DNA from: Antedon mediterranea | Lineage: Eukaryota > Echinodermata > Crinoidea > Comatulida > Antedonidae | Direction: 5' to 3' | Assembly: GCF_964355755.1 (NCBI RefSeq) | Contig: NC_092673.1 | Span: 24,805,001-24,869,000, forward strand | DNA: 64,000 nt | Shown here: one piece after another, positions 13,411 through 23,424 of the stretch | How positions within the stretch are numbered: position 1 is the first letter of the stretch | How the letters are laid out: every line of letters begins with the position of its first letter | Made by a program: the position numbers and the translations under genes | The notes under the pieces: model-generated | Seen by the model: the letters and a program-made list of their open reading frames with translations, nothing else | What the model was told of the DNA's origin: nothing | The model's database searches: none

Positions 13411-14586
13411 ATAAATTGTTACTTATTTTAAGGCAGATACTGCTTAAAACAAGAATGAAAAAAGCAATTAAACTCTTGGTAAGAATATTGTTCTTAAAGT
13501 ATTATTTCTTGGTAAGAATAATTTTCTTGATAAGAATTTGTGTGATTCTTGTTAAGAATTTTACGATTCTTGGTAAGCCAAAAAGTATTGAAATACGGAC
13601 AAGTCAAAATTTACTTGTTTCAAGAAATATTTTGCTTGAAACAAGTTTTTTTTTTCTTAAAACAAGAATCAGAATTTTGCTGTGTGGCATTGATAGTATT
13701 TTGGGTCTCTGAGTTCCAATGATTATGGCAATTTAATTCATAGAAACTTTCGTTGGCTCACCAAAGATCAAATAAGGCCTAGGCCTATATGGGCTGTTGT
13801 TCATGCACATAAAATACGGACAGTCTATAGGGCTGGGCCTGCGCTTGGATTATAAGTTGTATTGATTACTGTTTGAGTATTTTTAGATTGTATTAATCCC
13901 TTCGAGGTTATAATATTACAATTGAGATTAAGGGATGTCATTGTTTACCCAATATAACACAAACCTAGTTCAGTGTGTTGAGAGGTGCAGTAAGCCCCCT
14001 TCCGAAAGTACGTTTTGTGGTTAGGGGAGAAATGCTTAAAACACCACTGGAAATGTAGATCTGTTTGTGTCAGGTTATCAACAAACACATAAACAAAACA
14101 AAATTCCAATATTTACGAATTTTTATTTGCGTATAAAAATTTTTTTATTATATTTATTAAATATAATAAATTTAAATAAATTTATTAAAATATAATCATT
14201 TTGAAAACTTTAAATACAAACGGATATTTTATTTTACAATAATTATAATAAATTCGGATCATAAATATCGTATCGAAACTTGTTAATATTGTTTAAGGCT
14301 TTACGCAACGAAAACCGAGTTTACTGGTCCACGTCTCTAATCATCATATTTTATGGCGATCTTGTATTGGTGTTTTTCTTTATACACTGTTGGATCTTGA
14401 ATAAATTAATAGATAAAAATAAATCAGTTGAGAAGCCTGGTCTTCGTAAGTTCCCTGTATTCTCAGTTAAAACAGATAGTTATCATACCACTAGTTAATG
14501 CTTCAAAATGTTAATGTACGTATAAAAGTGGTTGTTTTTTGTAAATTGTGGCACATGGAGAACAGGCAATGAGGGCTTTTCTACAG
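13411..14586. other. Decayed repeat edge and intergenic DNA
   Basis: 13411-13690 carries degenerate CTTGGTAAGAAT and TTGCTTGAAACAAG pieces of the preceding array. 13690-14586 is unique and AT-rich (a TATATTTATTAAATATAATA run at 14148-14200), with no supported gene. The 72-codon ORF at 14280 has no recognisable feature. Confidence 0.5.
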
Positions 14587-15789
14587 TTATAAGCTGGAAG
14601 CATCACTGCTGCCACTCCTACTGTTAGGCCTATAACACTGCTCACTTAAATAACTTTCTGAATTTTGCCTTGGTGTTGAGCGTTGTTCATGCATATATTT
14701 ATAATACGACATTTCACTACACCGGCAGCTTAAAATTCTTTTATACGGTTTCCTAAAATCTCGGTTAAACATCGGATAGATGATCGGATTAAGGAACGAA
14801 TTCGCGTAGCCTAGCCAAAGAAAGAGATTTTGTATCCACGTTTGAATATTGCAGTCGCAATACGGCCTGACAAGAGTCACGATAAAAAATGGCAGCCAGC
14901 AGACGATAAACGTGCCCATGATTATTCCTAAAGTTTGAGTGGCTTTACTTTCCCGGCTATTTGACGTCTTTAGCATTACTGAATTCTTCCGTCGATAAAG
15001 AGAGCCAACTATGCTAGTGCTTTTTCGTCGTTTAGATTGGACGTATTCTGGTGATGTTTTTACCGAACCGTTTGCGTTCAACTTTAAAACTTCATCCGTT
15101 TGCTTAACTGCAAAGTTTGCGCCTACCAGATTGTTAATTATCGACAATCTTCGTTTCTCAACCGCTGCCGCTGTTCTTGCCGCTTTGTGTATTTTATAAT
15201 AGAGAACTAACATAACCGCTAGCGGTCCATAAAATGCACCGACTGTTGAATAAATTGTATATCCTAAACTTTGGCTAACAAGACAGTTATTGTCAACATG
15301 TACATTGCGTCCCCATCCAAACAGAGGAGGTAACGTAATGATAATGGCCACGATCCAAACACACATAACAATGATCGCCATAAATTTACAAGTTCTGCGT
15401 TTACAGTACTGCATCGGTCTGGTAATAACAAGGTACCTATCGACACTTATCATACACAAATTCAAAATAGAAGCTGTACAACAGACGATGTCCAAAAATA
15501 TCCACACGTCACAAATTGCGTCGGTCAAGAGCCATTGCCCGGTTACTTGGGTGACCAGTGCAATCGGCATGACCAGTATGGCTACGGCCATATCAGCAAC
15601 CGCCAAGTTCACGTATAGGTAGTTCGATGGTGAGCGTAATTTACGCTCTAACCAGACGGATAATATCACCAGGCAATTTCCGACTATGGTACAGAGTATT
15701 AGAAGTAAAAGTATTACAAATTCAACGATCAAAACACCTTCTGGTAAACCCGAAGGCGCTGTTGTATTAGTATCCGTCGAGTAATCCAT
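14587..15789 (-). CDS. Aminergic GPCR, serotonin 5-HT7-like
   Basis: An intronless 400-residue class A receptor predicted to sit in the plasma membrane and bind a biogenic amine. Landmarks: N38 in TM1, D66 in TM2, ECL cysteines C93 and C169, amine-anchoring D100 in TM3, DRY at 117-119, W145 in TM4, S181/T182 in TM5, CWLPFF at 297-302, W325 and Y328 in TM7, NPIIY at 334-338, and likely palmitoylated C355/C357. N8 is a possible glycosylation site. The TM5 stretch GYTIYST and the CCTASI motif in TM3 match what I know of 5-HT7 receptors, which signal through Gs. 5-HT1-like or another amine receptor is the alternative. The third intracellular loop (about 206-280) is basic and serine-rich. The ATG chosen gives a full-length receptor with a 20-residue extracellular tail. 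No frameshift or missing key residue. Confidence 0.93.
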   Translation of the reverse strand: MDYSTDTNTTAPSGLPEGVLIVEFVILLLLILCTIVGNCLVILSVWLERKLRSPSNYLYVNLAVADMAVAILVMPIALVTQVTGQWLLTDAICDVWIFLDIVCCTASILNLCMISVDRYLVITRPMQYCKRRTCKFMAIIVMCVWIVAIIITLPPLFGWGRNVHVDNNCLVSQSLGYTIYSTVGAFYGPLAVMLVLYYKIHKAARTAAAVEKRRLSIINNLVGANFAVKQTDEVLKLNANGSVKTSPEYVQSKRRKSTSIVGSLYRRKNSVMLKTSNSRESKATQTLGIIMGTFIVCWLPFFIVTLVRPYCDCNIQTWIQNLFLWLGYANSFLNPIIYPMFNRDFRKPYKRILSCRCSEMSYYKYMHEQRSTPRQNSESYLSEQCYRPNSRSGSSDASSL

Positions 15790-17129
15790 CCTATAAATTA
15801 TCCTCGCTCATCTTGATGCAAAAAATCACATAATCACACACTAAGTACGTTTATCTAAGCAGATATTAATAATATAAATACTCCATTCCGGTGTGAACGT
15901 ACGTTAAACGTTTGCACTGACCGTGAAAGTGGAAACATAGTTGAAGGAACACATTTCAACCTCCGAATTTAACATTCAATACACGGCCAATGGATTACAC
16001 CGAGAACAGTTATAATATAAAACAGTCTAAAATCGAATCGATTACCAACGACTTCTGAAAGCAACAATAACATTAGCGATTATCGACACGTTATTCTTTA
16101 GTCCGATTGTTGTCTTGTCTCCTCCTTCGTCGTATTGTCTTTAGACGCGCAGGACGCCAAGATTTTAAACAATGTAATTTCAGTTGAAAGACAGATGATA
16201 TCCTAAATAATTAAACGCCTAACAGGCATTAAAAAAATAAATGTATTTTAAACATGAACTTTAAAATGCAGTTAAAAATGTTTTTTGGTTAAATACCTAA
16301 CTTAAACTAAGAGCCTAGTGTGAACTTCTTAAAAGCCGAAAAAATATGTTGTTCTGAGATTCAATATTTACAATTTATATGAAATTATATGAAATGTTTT
16401 TCTTTTCATGTAACACATGGGAGGCCTAATAAAACCTTTGGTACCCAACGAATAATGGAAGTATTCCCTGTCTAATAAAGGATATTGTCCCAGCGTCTAA
16501 ACATGGTTGAATATGATGGTCAAACAAGGGTGGCGTGAGTTATCATTATAATTAAAATTAACACCACCACAAACGGACACTAATTGTGTGTGGCGGATAA
16601 TTTATTGGTATGAAAAAATAACAGCGCGGATAAGTGTCAATAACTTGGTAATTCGGTAAGGATTCGGTAAGAATTGAATCAGTATTAAAAAGTTTTATGC
16701 AATGCAAATATATCATTATACCAAACATTCCTAATAGATTAAAAATAATTCGATGATTATAAAATAAATCAATAAATAGATGAAACCAATTAGAATTAAA
16801 CTGGTTATGCAAGAATGCCATACGGCGTCATCTACTCACGTCACGTGTGTGACTGTGGAGCGGTTTAACCAGAAATGGAAGGAAACGAACGATAATTTCA
16901 TGGTGAAGTACCAAACAGTTTTCAGGTGCTTAGGATTGTGTTTTTGAGAATTTATTGGGTTAGTACATACTGTTACTACTAAATTAATCTTTTATATTGT
17001 AAATCCACTTCTGCTGCTTCTTTCAGAATTTATAACAGTAGGCCTAAGGTAATTAGGCCACGTTTTGATTGGTAATAGGCCTATTAGCAAGTTTTGAAAT
17101 GGGTTACTTAAATTATTAGAAGGGGAATT
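15790..17129. other. 5' flank of the amine receptor and intergenic DNA
   Basis: Upstream flank of the minus-strand receptor. It should hold its promoter and perhaps an untranslated exon, but I see no convincing TATA box or splice site. The 87-codon minus ORF at 16558-16821 has no family features. Confidence 0.4.
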
Positions 17130-17310
17130 GGGGGGGGGGGGGGGTTACTAGAGTAGTGGGTTACTATTATTACTAATCTTAAATTAGGCACCTGAATATA
17201 GTAACCCACCCCAACTTTTTAGAGTAGTGGGTTATTATTATTATTATAGATTGACTTATAAAGTGGGTTACTATTAATTAGAAGATAATATTAGAAGATT
17301 TACGGTATCT
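17130..17310. repeat. Dispersed repeat with GGGTTACTATTA motifs, plus poly-G
   Basis: Fifteen Gs at 17130-17144 are followed by repeated GTGGGTTACTATTATTA motifs and an internal inverted pair (GGGTTACTATT and AATAGTAACCC style). The same order of motifs, including ACTAATCTTAAATTAGGCA and TATAGATTGACTTATAA, recurs at 46850-47240. It is therefore a mobile or dispersed family. Confidence 0.75.
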
Positions 17311-17448
17311 TCAAACTAATTTACTAAAACTAAGGATGGATAAGCAAGCCTGCGAGCTACAGCGATTTTAATTGCTTTTGCTTATCCTTGCCTCCTTAGA
17401 TTTTCACCTGTCTTGTTTTTGTTACCTTGTTTTAAATGTATTTCGATT

Positions 17449-17854
17449 TTAAAGGCCCATTTACACTAGGACGATAACGATCGACGATAAATAGATAAGC
17501 ATGCATTTTTCTTATATAAAACAAAATAATTTAGAAAGTTTTTCGTTCTAGAATTATAGAATACTCATTTATTCTGTCTTTGATAAAATAATTTTTTTTT
17601 TAAATCCAATCAAATGACGTCATGATCAATAAACAAAAAATATCGTTGTATTGTCACGATATTATTGCTCTTACTAATGATGACGTCATTTGATTGGACG
17701 TCTGAAAATATCATTTTCATCAAAGGAAGCATAGATGGTTCCTAAATAGTCCTAGAATAAAAAAAAATTAGATTTCTTTTGTTTTATGTATGAGCAATGC
17801 AAATTTGTTTATTTATCGTCGATCGTTATCGTCCTAGTGTAAATGGGCCTTTAA
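17449..17854. mobile_element. Foldback MITE with TTAA target sites (piggyBac-type size and site)
   Basis: Perfect 41-bp terminal inverted repeats at 17453-17493 and 17810-17850, beginning AGGCCCATTTACACTAGG, are flanked on both sides by TTAA (17449-17452, 17851-17854). The interior is also inverted: TATATAAAACAAAA pairs with a diverged copy near 17780, and two arms reading CAATCAAATGACGTCAT flank the centre. TGACGTCA, a CRE-type palindrome, occurs at 17615-17622 and 17681-17688. There is no coding sequence. TTAA duplication is typical of piggyBac elements, so a non-autonomous piggyBac-like element is the likely class. The TTAA could alternatively be part of the repeat itself. Confidence 0.85.
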
Positions 17855-18231
17855 GGCTAAAAATAAAGAATGAATGAATGAATAATTGTTTATGTCTCAT
17901 GGCAACAATTTTGTACTGAGCTCGTATCTGCTACTTGGGTTTACCACCTCGTTCACTGAATCATTCCAGTAGCTCATTCAACGCCTAAACAATAATGTAT
18001 TACAATAGTAAAATTTATTAGAATTAAAGGAATGAGTTACACTACTATATATACTTATACTAGAAAATCTTTTGAATTAATTGATTAAGAATAATCCTAT
18101 ATATTTTTTTGTAAAGCGTAACAATGCCTGTAGCGCGTATTTAGAACATAAATGCGGACACGCGATATTGTTTTCATGACGTACAAGTGTGGCACGCACA
18201 CTAAAATGTTCGTGGCGCTATAGTATCTTTG
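17855..18231. other. Upstream region of the coiled-coil kinase gene
   Basis: AT-rich, with a GAATGAATGAATGAAT-like short run just after the MITE. It ends in the GC-richer stretch at 18125-18215 that precedes the TATA box. No coding sequence seen. Confidence 0.4.
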
Positions 18232-18238
18232 TATAAAA
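18232..18238 (+). promoter_or_regulatory. TATA box of the coiled-coil kinase gene
   Basis: TATAAAAGGC lies about 30 bp before a pyrimidine-rich, initiator-like CACCAGTCGTCAG (about 18267-18279) and about 148 bp before the proposed start codon at 18380. Spacing and sequence fit a classical core promoter. Confidence 0.65.
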
Positions 18239-18379
18239 GGCACCGAAAACGGAGCTCCTCTTTATCACCAGTCGTCAGAATTTTTTTTTTTATGGTTGTA
18301 AATACGACGAATTAATTTACCTTTACGCACCCTGAATATTTTATTTGTATAATTTATACGTTGTCCATAAGCTATCATT

Positions 18380-21300
18380 ATGATGAATTCTAGCATCAAT
18401 GTACTTCCTTTTTGGCGCCGTTCACGACGGTAAGAAAGTTTTTTTTTAACTTCTCTCTTCCCCTTCCCCTCCTGCCTGTTCTTCTGTCCTCCTCCCGGTC
18501 TGTCCCTAAAAGTAAAAGTAAAAAAAAAAAAAAAAAAAAAGTAAAGTATTATGCCTAGGCTTGGGCCTAATTTATTGTTGAATTAAAATTACTTTTAATA
18601 TTACACATCTACTCTACAAGTATATATTAATATATATTAGTAAGCTGCTATAGGCATAGTAGGCCTAGGCTACCTAGGCTAGGCCTAGGCCATATTATTA
18701 GTCGCCCAGATGTGTAATAATTTACAGTATTTTCAAATTGATTAGGCCTAAAAATAGGCCTCAAATACAGTAGGCCTAAAACAATGTCTGAATCCATTCT
18801 ATTTGTACTGTAGCTTTGATCCGCAACTGCATACTACAACAGGAATGAATCTGTTAAAGAAGAAGCCAGTAACTGGATCATTCCAAGCAGATGCTGATCC
18901 ACTTTCAGCATCAACAACAAATACTGTTAATCCAGGTGATTTGGTATTTATGCGAACAATGGAAGGCAACAAGGTAGGAAGAGACTCCTCTTCTAGGCCT
19001 AATAATTCTTGCAATATTGACATTATTTATTGTCATCAATATAGTATCCTGTAGCTTATTTACTTTGTTTCAATAGCATTTCATTGTTTCTTCCAAATAT
19101 TTCTTATTAAACTATTTTTGTCAGAACATGGGTACATTCCTTTGTCATGTTGAATATGCGTTGGATCACGAGAGAAACAATATGGAAGCTATTGAAATGG
19201 AAGCAGAGAAGTTGAAAGAAAAGTATGAGCAAGATAAAAAAAAAACCAATTATTTACATAATGTTTGCTTATTTTTATATACAGTATCAAATTGTAATGT
19301 GTTAATTATTATTTTATAGGAAAAAAGCATGTGAAAGGCAAGTAAAAGAGTTTAGGAAAAGAAACGGAGACCTGAAGAAAGTATTGAATGAGAAGAAAGC
19401 ATCACTCTATGCTACTAAAACACAGTAAGTTTTTAACTTTATTCACTATTAATAATGGATTTAAAAAAAACAAAATTATTTATTTTACCAATTCCAACAT
19501 TTTTGTCTTAATTTTTTAATTTCAGAATTGTGAAAACGCTAAAAAACAAAGATGAGGAAATCAAGAAAGTTTCAAATGAAAGGAATGATTTGCAGAAAGA
19601 ATTGGAAGCTGTAAATGCCAAGTAAGTTTATTATTTGAATAGTAAAGCGTGGTTCCCACTAGCGGCGCAACGCAACGCAAGTGAATTGATCAATCACAAG
19701 CGATGGCTTATTCGCTTGTGATTGCTAACTGTCTATAACTTCGCTTGTCATTGGTTAAAACGCTTGCGTTGCGTTTACGTCCTTGCGTTACGTTCTAGTG
19801 GGAATCAAGCTTTATGGAGCTACAATAACCATTTAATAACATAACACTGTAGGCCTATCATGTTTCAACACATTCAAACATTTCAATTATAATTTCAGAA
19901 TGATGGAAGAGTTTAAAAACAAAGATGAGGAAATCAAGAAAGTGTCAAGTGAAAAGAAAGATTTGCAGAAAGATTTGAAAGCTGTAAATGCAAAGTAAAT
20001 ATTATTGAAAAGTTTATTTTTGTATTATTGGAGCTACAGTTTATTAAGCTAACCCTATTTTGATTTGATATATTGCAACACCAACTGTTTATCGTAATTT
20101 CAGAATGATGGAAGAGATTAAAAACAAAAATAATGAAGTAAAGAAAGTGTCAGGTGAAAAGAAAGATTTGCAAAAAGAGTTGGACGCTGTAAATGCAAAG
20201 TAAATATTAGTGCAAAATTTATCTTTGTAACATATTTGAATAGTAATGAAGCTACAGTAATCATTTATTAAGCTAATCCTATATCATTTCAACACTTCGA
20301 ACATTTTTAATTTCAGAATGATGGAAGAGTTGAAAGACAAAGATGATGAAGTTAAGAAAGCGTCAAGTGAAAAGAAAGATTTGCAGGAAGAGTTGGAACG
20401 TCTAAAAGCTGTAAATGCCAGGTAAAAATTGAGTTTATTTTTGTAACAAATTTGAATGGTAATGGAGCTACAATAACCATTTATTAGAAAGCTAACCCGA
20501 TATCATTTCAACACTTCGAACATTTTTATTTTAATTTCAGAATGATAGAAGAGTTTAAAAACAAAGATGAGGAAATAAAGAAAGTGTCAAGTGAAAAGAA
20601 AGATTTGCAGAAAGATTTGAAAGCTGTAAATGACAAGTAAATATTATTGAAATGTTTATTTTTGTATCTAAGTTTAATAATGGAGCTACAGTTTATTAAG
20701 CTAACCCTGTATCATTTTCAACACTTCGAACATTTTTATTTTTATTTCAGAATGATGAGAGAGTTTGAAAACAAAGATGAGGAAATAAAGAAAGTATCAA
20801 ATAAAAAGAAAGATTTGCAGAAAGAGTTGAAACGTCTAGAAGCTCTAAATGCCAAGTAAGTATTATTGAAAAGTTTATTTTTGTATCTAGGTTTAATAGT
20901 AATAGAGCTACAGTTTATTAAGCTAACCCTATATCATATTCAACACTTCGAACATTTTAATTTCAGAATGAGGGGAGAGTTTGAAAACAAAGATGAGGAA
21001 ATTAAGAGAGTGTCAAGTGAAAAGAAAGATTTGCAAAAAGAGTTGAAAGCTGTAAATGACAAGTAAATATTATTGAAAAGTTTATTGTTGTATCCATGTT
21101 TAATAGTAATGGAGCTACAGTTTATTAAGCTAGCCCTATATCATTTTCAACACTTCGAACATTTTTATTTTTATTTCAGAATGATGAAAGAGTTTGAAAA
21201 CAAAGATGAGGAAATAAAGAAAGTGTCAAGTGAAAAGAATGATTTGCAGAAAGATTTGGAATGTCTAGAAGCTGTAAATACTAAGTAAGTATTGACAAGT

Positions 21301-23261
21301 TTATAACTTTTAATATTAGGATCATCTATTATGCTAACTCTATTTTAATGTGAAATCAACACATCTAGCATTATGTTTAATTGCCAATTCAGCCTGAATG
21401 AGAAATATTGCCAACAGAGCAAAGAGAAGAAAGAAATTGAAAAGCTTGTAGAAGAGTTAAAGAAAAAAAATGAGCAGTTGAAGAAAGTTTTGAAGAAGAG
21501 AACAGAATTACTTAATTCTACAAACACTAAGTAAGTAAGCTAAAGCTAACCCCATTTTCAATGTTGTGATAATTCACCACATCCAGCATTAAAAAGGATT
21601 TGTTAGCTAAATCAATTGTTACACTTGAATCAAAGGGTATTTATTGATCATATCATTATTATCACAACTAATTTTCGCTCATTTTCCCTATTATCATCAT
21701 CATGATTATCGTCAACACCAACAATGTCATCATCATTTTCTCATCACAGTCTGATTATCAACATCAACAACATTCAATAACAATCATCATGATGATAATG
21801 TAAAACAATGTTCTTGACACATTTTTCTCAAAAGGCTTAGAAATTACATATTAGTACTTAGTACAAATATAAATAAATATGTTATTTTGATATAATTTAT
21901 TAAAATGCAATTCCAACAGATATGAAAGTAAATATAAGGAAGCAAAGGAACAACTGAATGAAGCTAAACAAATGTTGAAAAGTAGCCAACGCAAAGAAAG
22001 TTCAAGAAAACAAGGGTAAGTGTAGGTCCATACAATAATAATCAATAGTTAAATTAGTACACTTATGAATTTAAAATATTTATGATGATAAACTTGATTT
22101 TGAAGAAAAATATTAATAAAATAATTTCAAGCTAATTCAAAATAAATAATTTAGTTGTTATTTATTTTTTTTAGATGTCTTGATTGCGATCAAAAAGAAA
22201 GAGAACTAGACAATCTCAAGAAACTTTTAAATAATGAAGAGAATAAGGTTATGGAATTGTATGATCATGTTCAAAGGTTAAGATTATCTTATATTTCCAC
22301 AAATAAGCCCATTAGATTCTGATGTTGACTTCTTTTTAAGACTGAGAATGCTATTGCATGGCTCAAGTGTTAAAGAGTCTCCTTAATAATAGATAATTTT
22401 ACATTGTAATAATTTAAATAAGCAGGCAATATAGTATCTGATATTTCTGTAAACAAAATGGTAAATTATTTAACTTCTTTACTTTTTAAACAAAATAGAA
22501 TTCAACTACCCGCCCAAGCAGATTCAAACCAAGGAAAAGACAAAACAGAGGTATTGCTGAGTCTCCTGCCAACCGTGAACCTGATCAACCAGAAAGATTT
22601 AAAACCAGTCGACGAAAAGAAAACACCAGTTGTCATCGGTCAAGGCGCTTTTGGAGAAGTGTCTCTAATGAGATACAGTCCGACCAACTCATTGGTTGCT
22701 GTCAAAACCATCATAAATGGCAGTGCAGATAACATCAACCTAGAGGCTCGCACAATGCAACTATGTTCGGCTCACCCATCATTTCCGTTCATGTTTGGCG
22801 CAGTAAGAGATGATGATAACACCATTCATCAACTTGTCTCTTCATTTATTGGAGATCAAGACAGTTCATCTCTTACTCTTAGAACAGCAATGCAGAGTAA
22901 ATTCGCCAACATGAACAGGTGGTCAATATTGAACATCTTATTGACGGTCTCAGATGGTGTGAAGTTTCTCCACCAACACGACATAGTCCATAACGATATA
23001 AAGGCAGAAAACATTCTCCTTTCACACGAAAGTGATGAATGGATGGGCAAGATTATTGACATGGGTGGAATAACATCACCACTCGTGGAACCACCTGCTG
23101 CTGAAGTAACATCCAGCGACATCTTTGCCCTCTGCTTTGTTATGTGTGAAGTAGCCCAGGCATGCCATTGGCAACAACTTAATGAGTTGGCCGTGAGATG
23201 CAAGAAAACTCGACCACCGATTGACGACCTCATCTCTCTTCTTTCCAAACTTAATATCTGA
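18380..23261 (+). CDS. Coiled-coil protein with C-terminal kinase-like domain, 16 exons
   Basis: Inferred coding exons: 18380-18429, 18814-18973, 19125-19222, 19320-19424, 19526-19621, 19899-19994, 20104-20199, 20317-20421, 20541-20636, 20751-20855, 20967-21062, 21180-21284, 21393-21530, 21920-22015, 22175-22276 and 22499-23261. All junctions have GT/AG ends and the frame closes exactly: 2307 nt, 768 residues plus stop. Residues about 70-510 form a Lys/Glu-rich coiled coil. The last exon carries the kinase-like domain: GQGAFGEV loop at about 562-569, VAVK lysine 584, αC glutamate 597, HND-IKAEN catalytic loop (Asp 681, Asn 686), DMG at 702, then SSDIFAL helix F. The HRD arginine is Asn and DFG is DMG. 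The APE region is nearly absent, so activity is doubtful. No transmembrane segment or signal peptide. The coiled coil probably drives oligomerisation. I do not recognise a named orthologue. Confidence 0.85.
19526..21284 (+). repeat. Tandem array of eight duplicated exons with their introns
   Basis: Eight exons (19526-19621 through 21180-21284) encode near-identical 32- or 35-residue blocks of the type F-NKDEEIKKVSSEKKDLQK. All are phase 2 to phase 2, so any number can be added without breaking the frame. Sizes run 96, 96, 96, 105, 96, 105, 96, 105. The 105-nt version adds three codons (for example RLE) before the end. Exons 20541/20967 and 20751/21180 pair with offsets of 426 and 429 bp, so the last step copied a two-exon unit. 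Introns share GGAGCTACAGTTTATTAAGC and CAACACTTCGAACATTT. Unit spacing is 201-224 bp. Confidence 0.9.
19643..19814. mobile_element. MITE in a kinase-gene intron (AACGCAA family)
   Basis: A 172-bp inverted-repeat element. Its ends read TAAAGCGTGGTTCCCACTAG on the left and the near reverse complement (ending CAAGCTTTA) on the right, flanked by TA. The inside is rich in TTGCGTTGCG and AATCACAAGCG. Related copies lie at 34885-35140, 46098-46260 and 62765-62862. It sits in the first intron of the exon array and explains why that intron is 277 bp while its sister introns are about 110 bp, so it came after that duplication or was not copied. Confidence 0.85.
21655..21800. repeat. Imperfect ATC/AAC trinucleotide tract in an intron
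   Basis: Clusters of ATCATCATC, AACATCAACAAC and CATGATGATAA within the intron between the exons at 21393-21530 and 21920-22015. Simple sequence, no coding. Confidence 0.6.
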
Positions 23262-23418
23262 AAAAACATTCATTATGTTCAAATTCAATAATCAATATTA
23301 TATTTTATACTGAATCTCTGTTTTAATCATGTGCAATATTTGGATTATAATAATTATTTATAAATTTGTATACAAAAAAAATGTATTAAAACAATACGGT
23401 ATATATATTTTTATGGCA

Positions 23419-23424
23419 AATAAA
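23419..23424 (+). terminator. Poly(A) signal of the kinase gene
   Basis: AATAAA 158 bp downstream of the stop codon, in AT-rich 3' UTR-like sequence. It is the first canonical signal after the stop codon. Confidence 0.6.

Noticed and set aside
15011-15622. ORFs overlapping the amine receptor
   Set aside because: Antisense and shifted-frame shadows of a well-supported receptor gene.
18803-19054. ORF starting with TTG as the kinase gene's first exon
   Set aside because: TTG is not a normal animal start, and the splice acceptor at 18813 with the ATG exon at 18380 restores frame and phase.
22458-22498. Internal ATG at 22458 as the start of a separate kinase gene
   Set aside because: The sequence up to 22498 is intron-like, and the acceptor at 22498 joins exactly in frame to the preceding coiled-coil exon.
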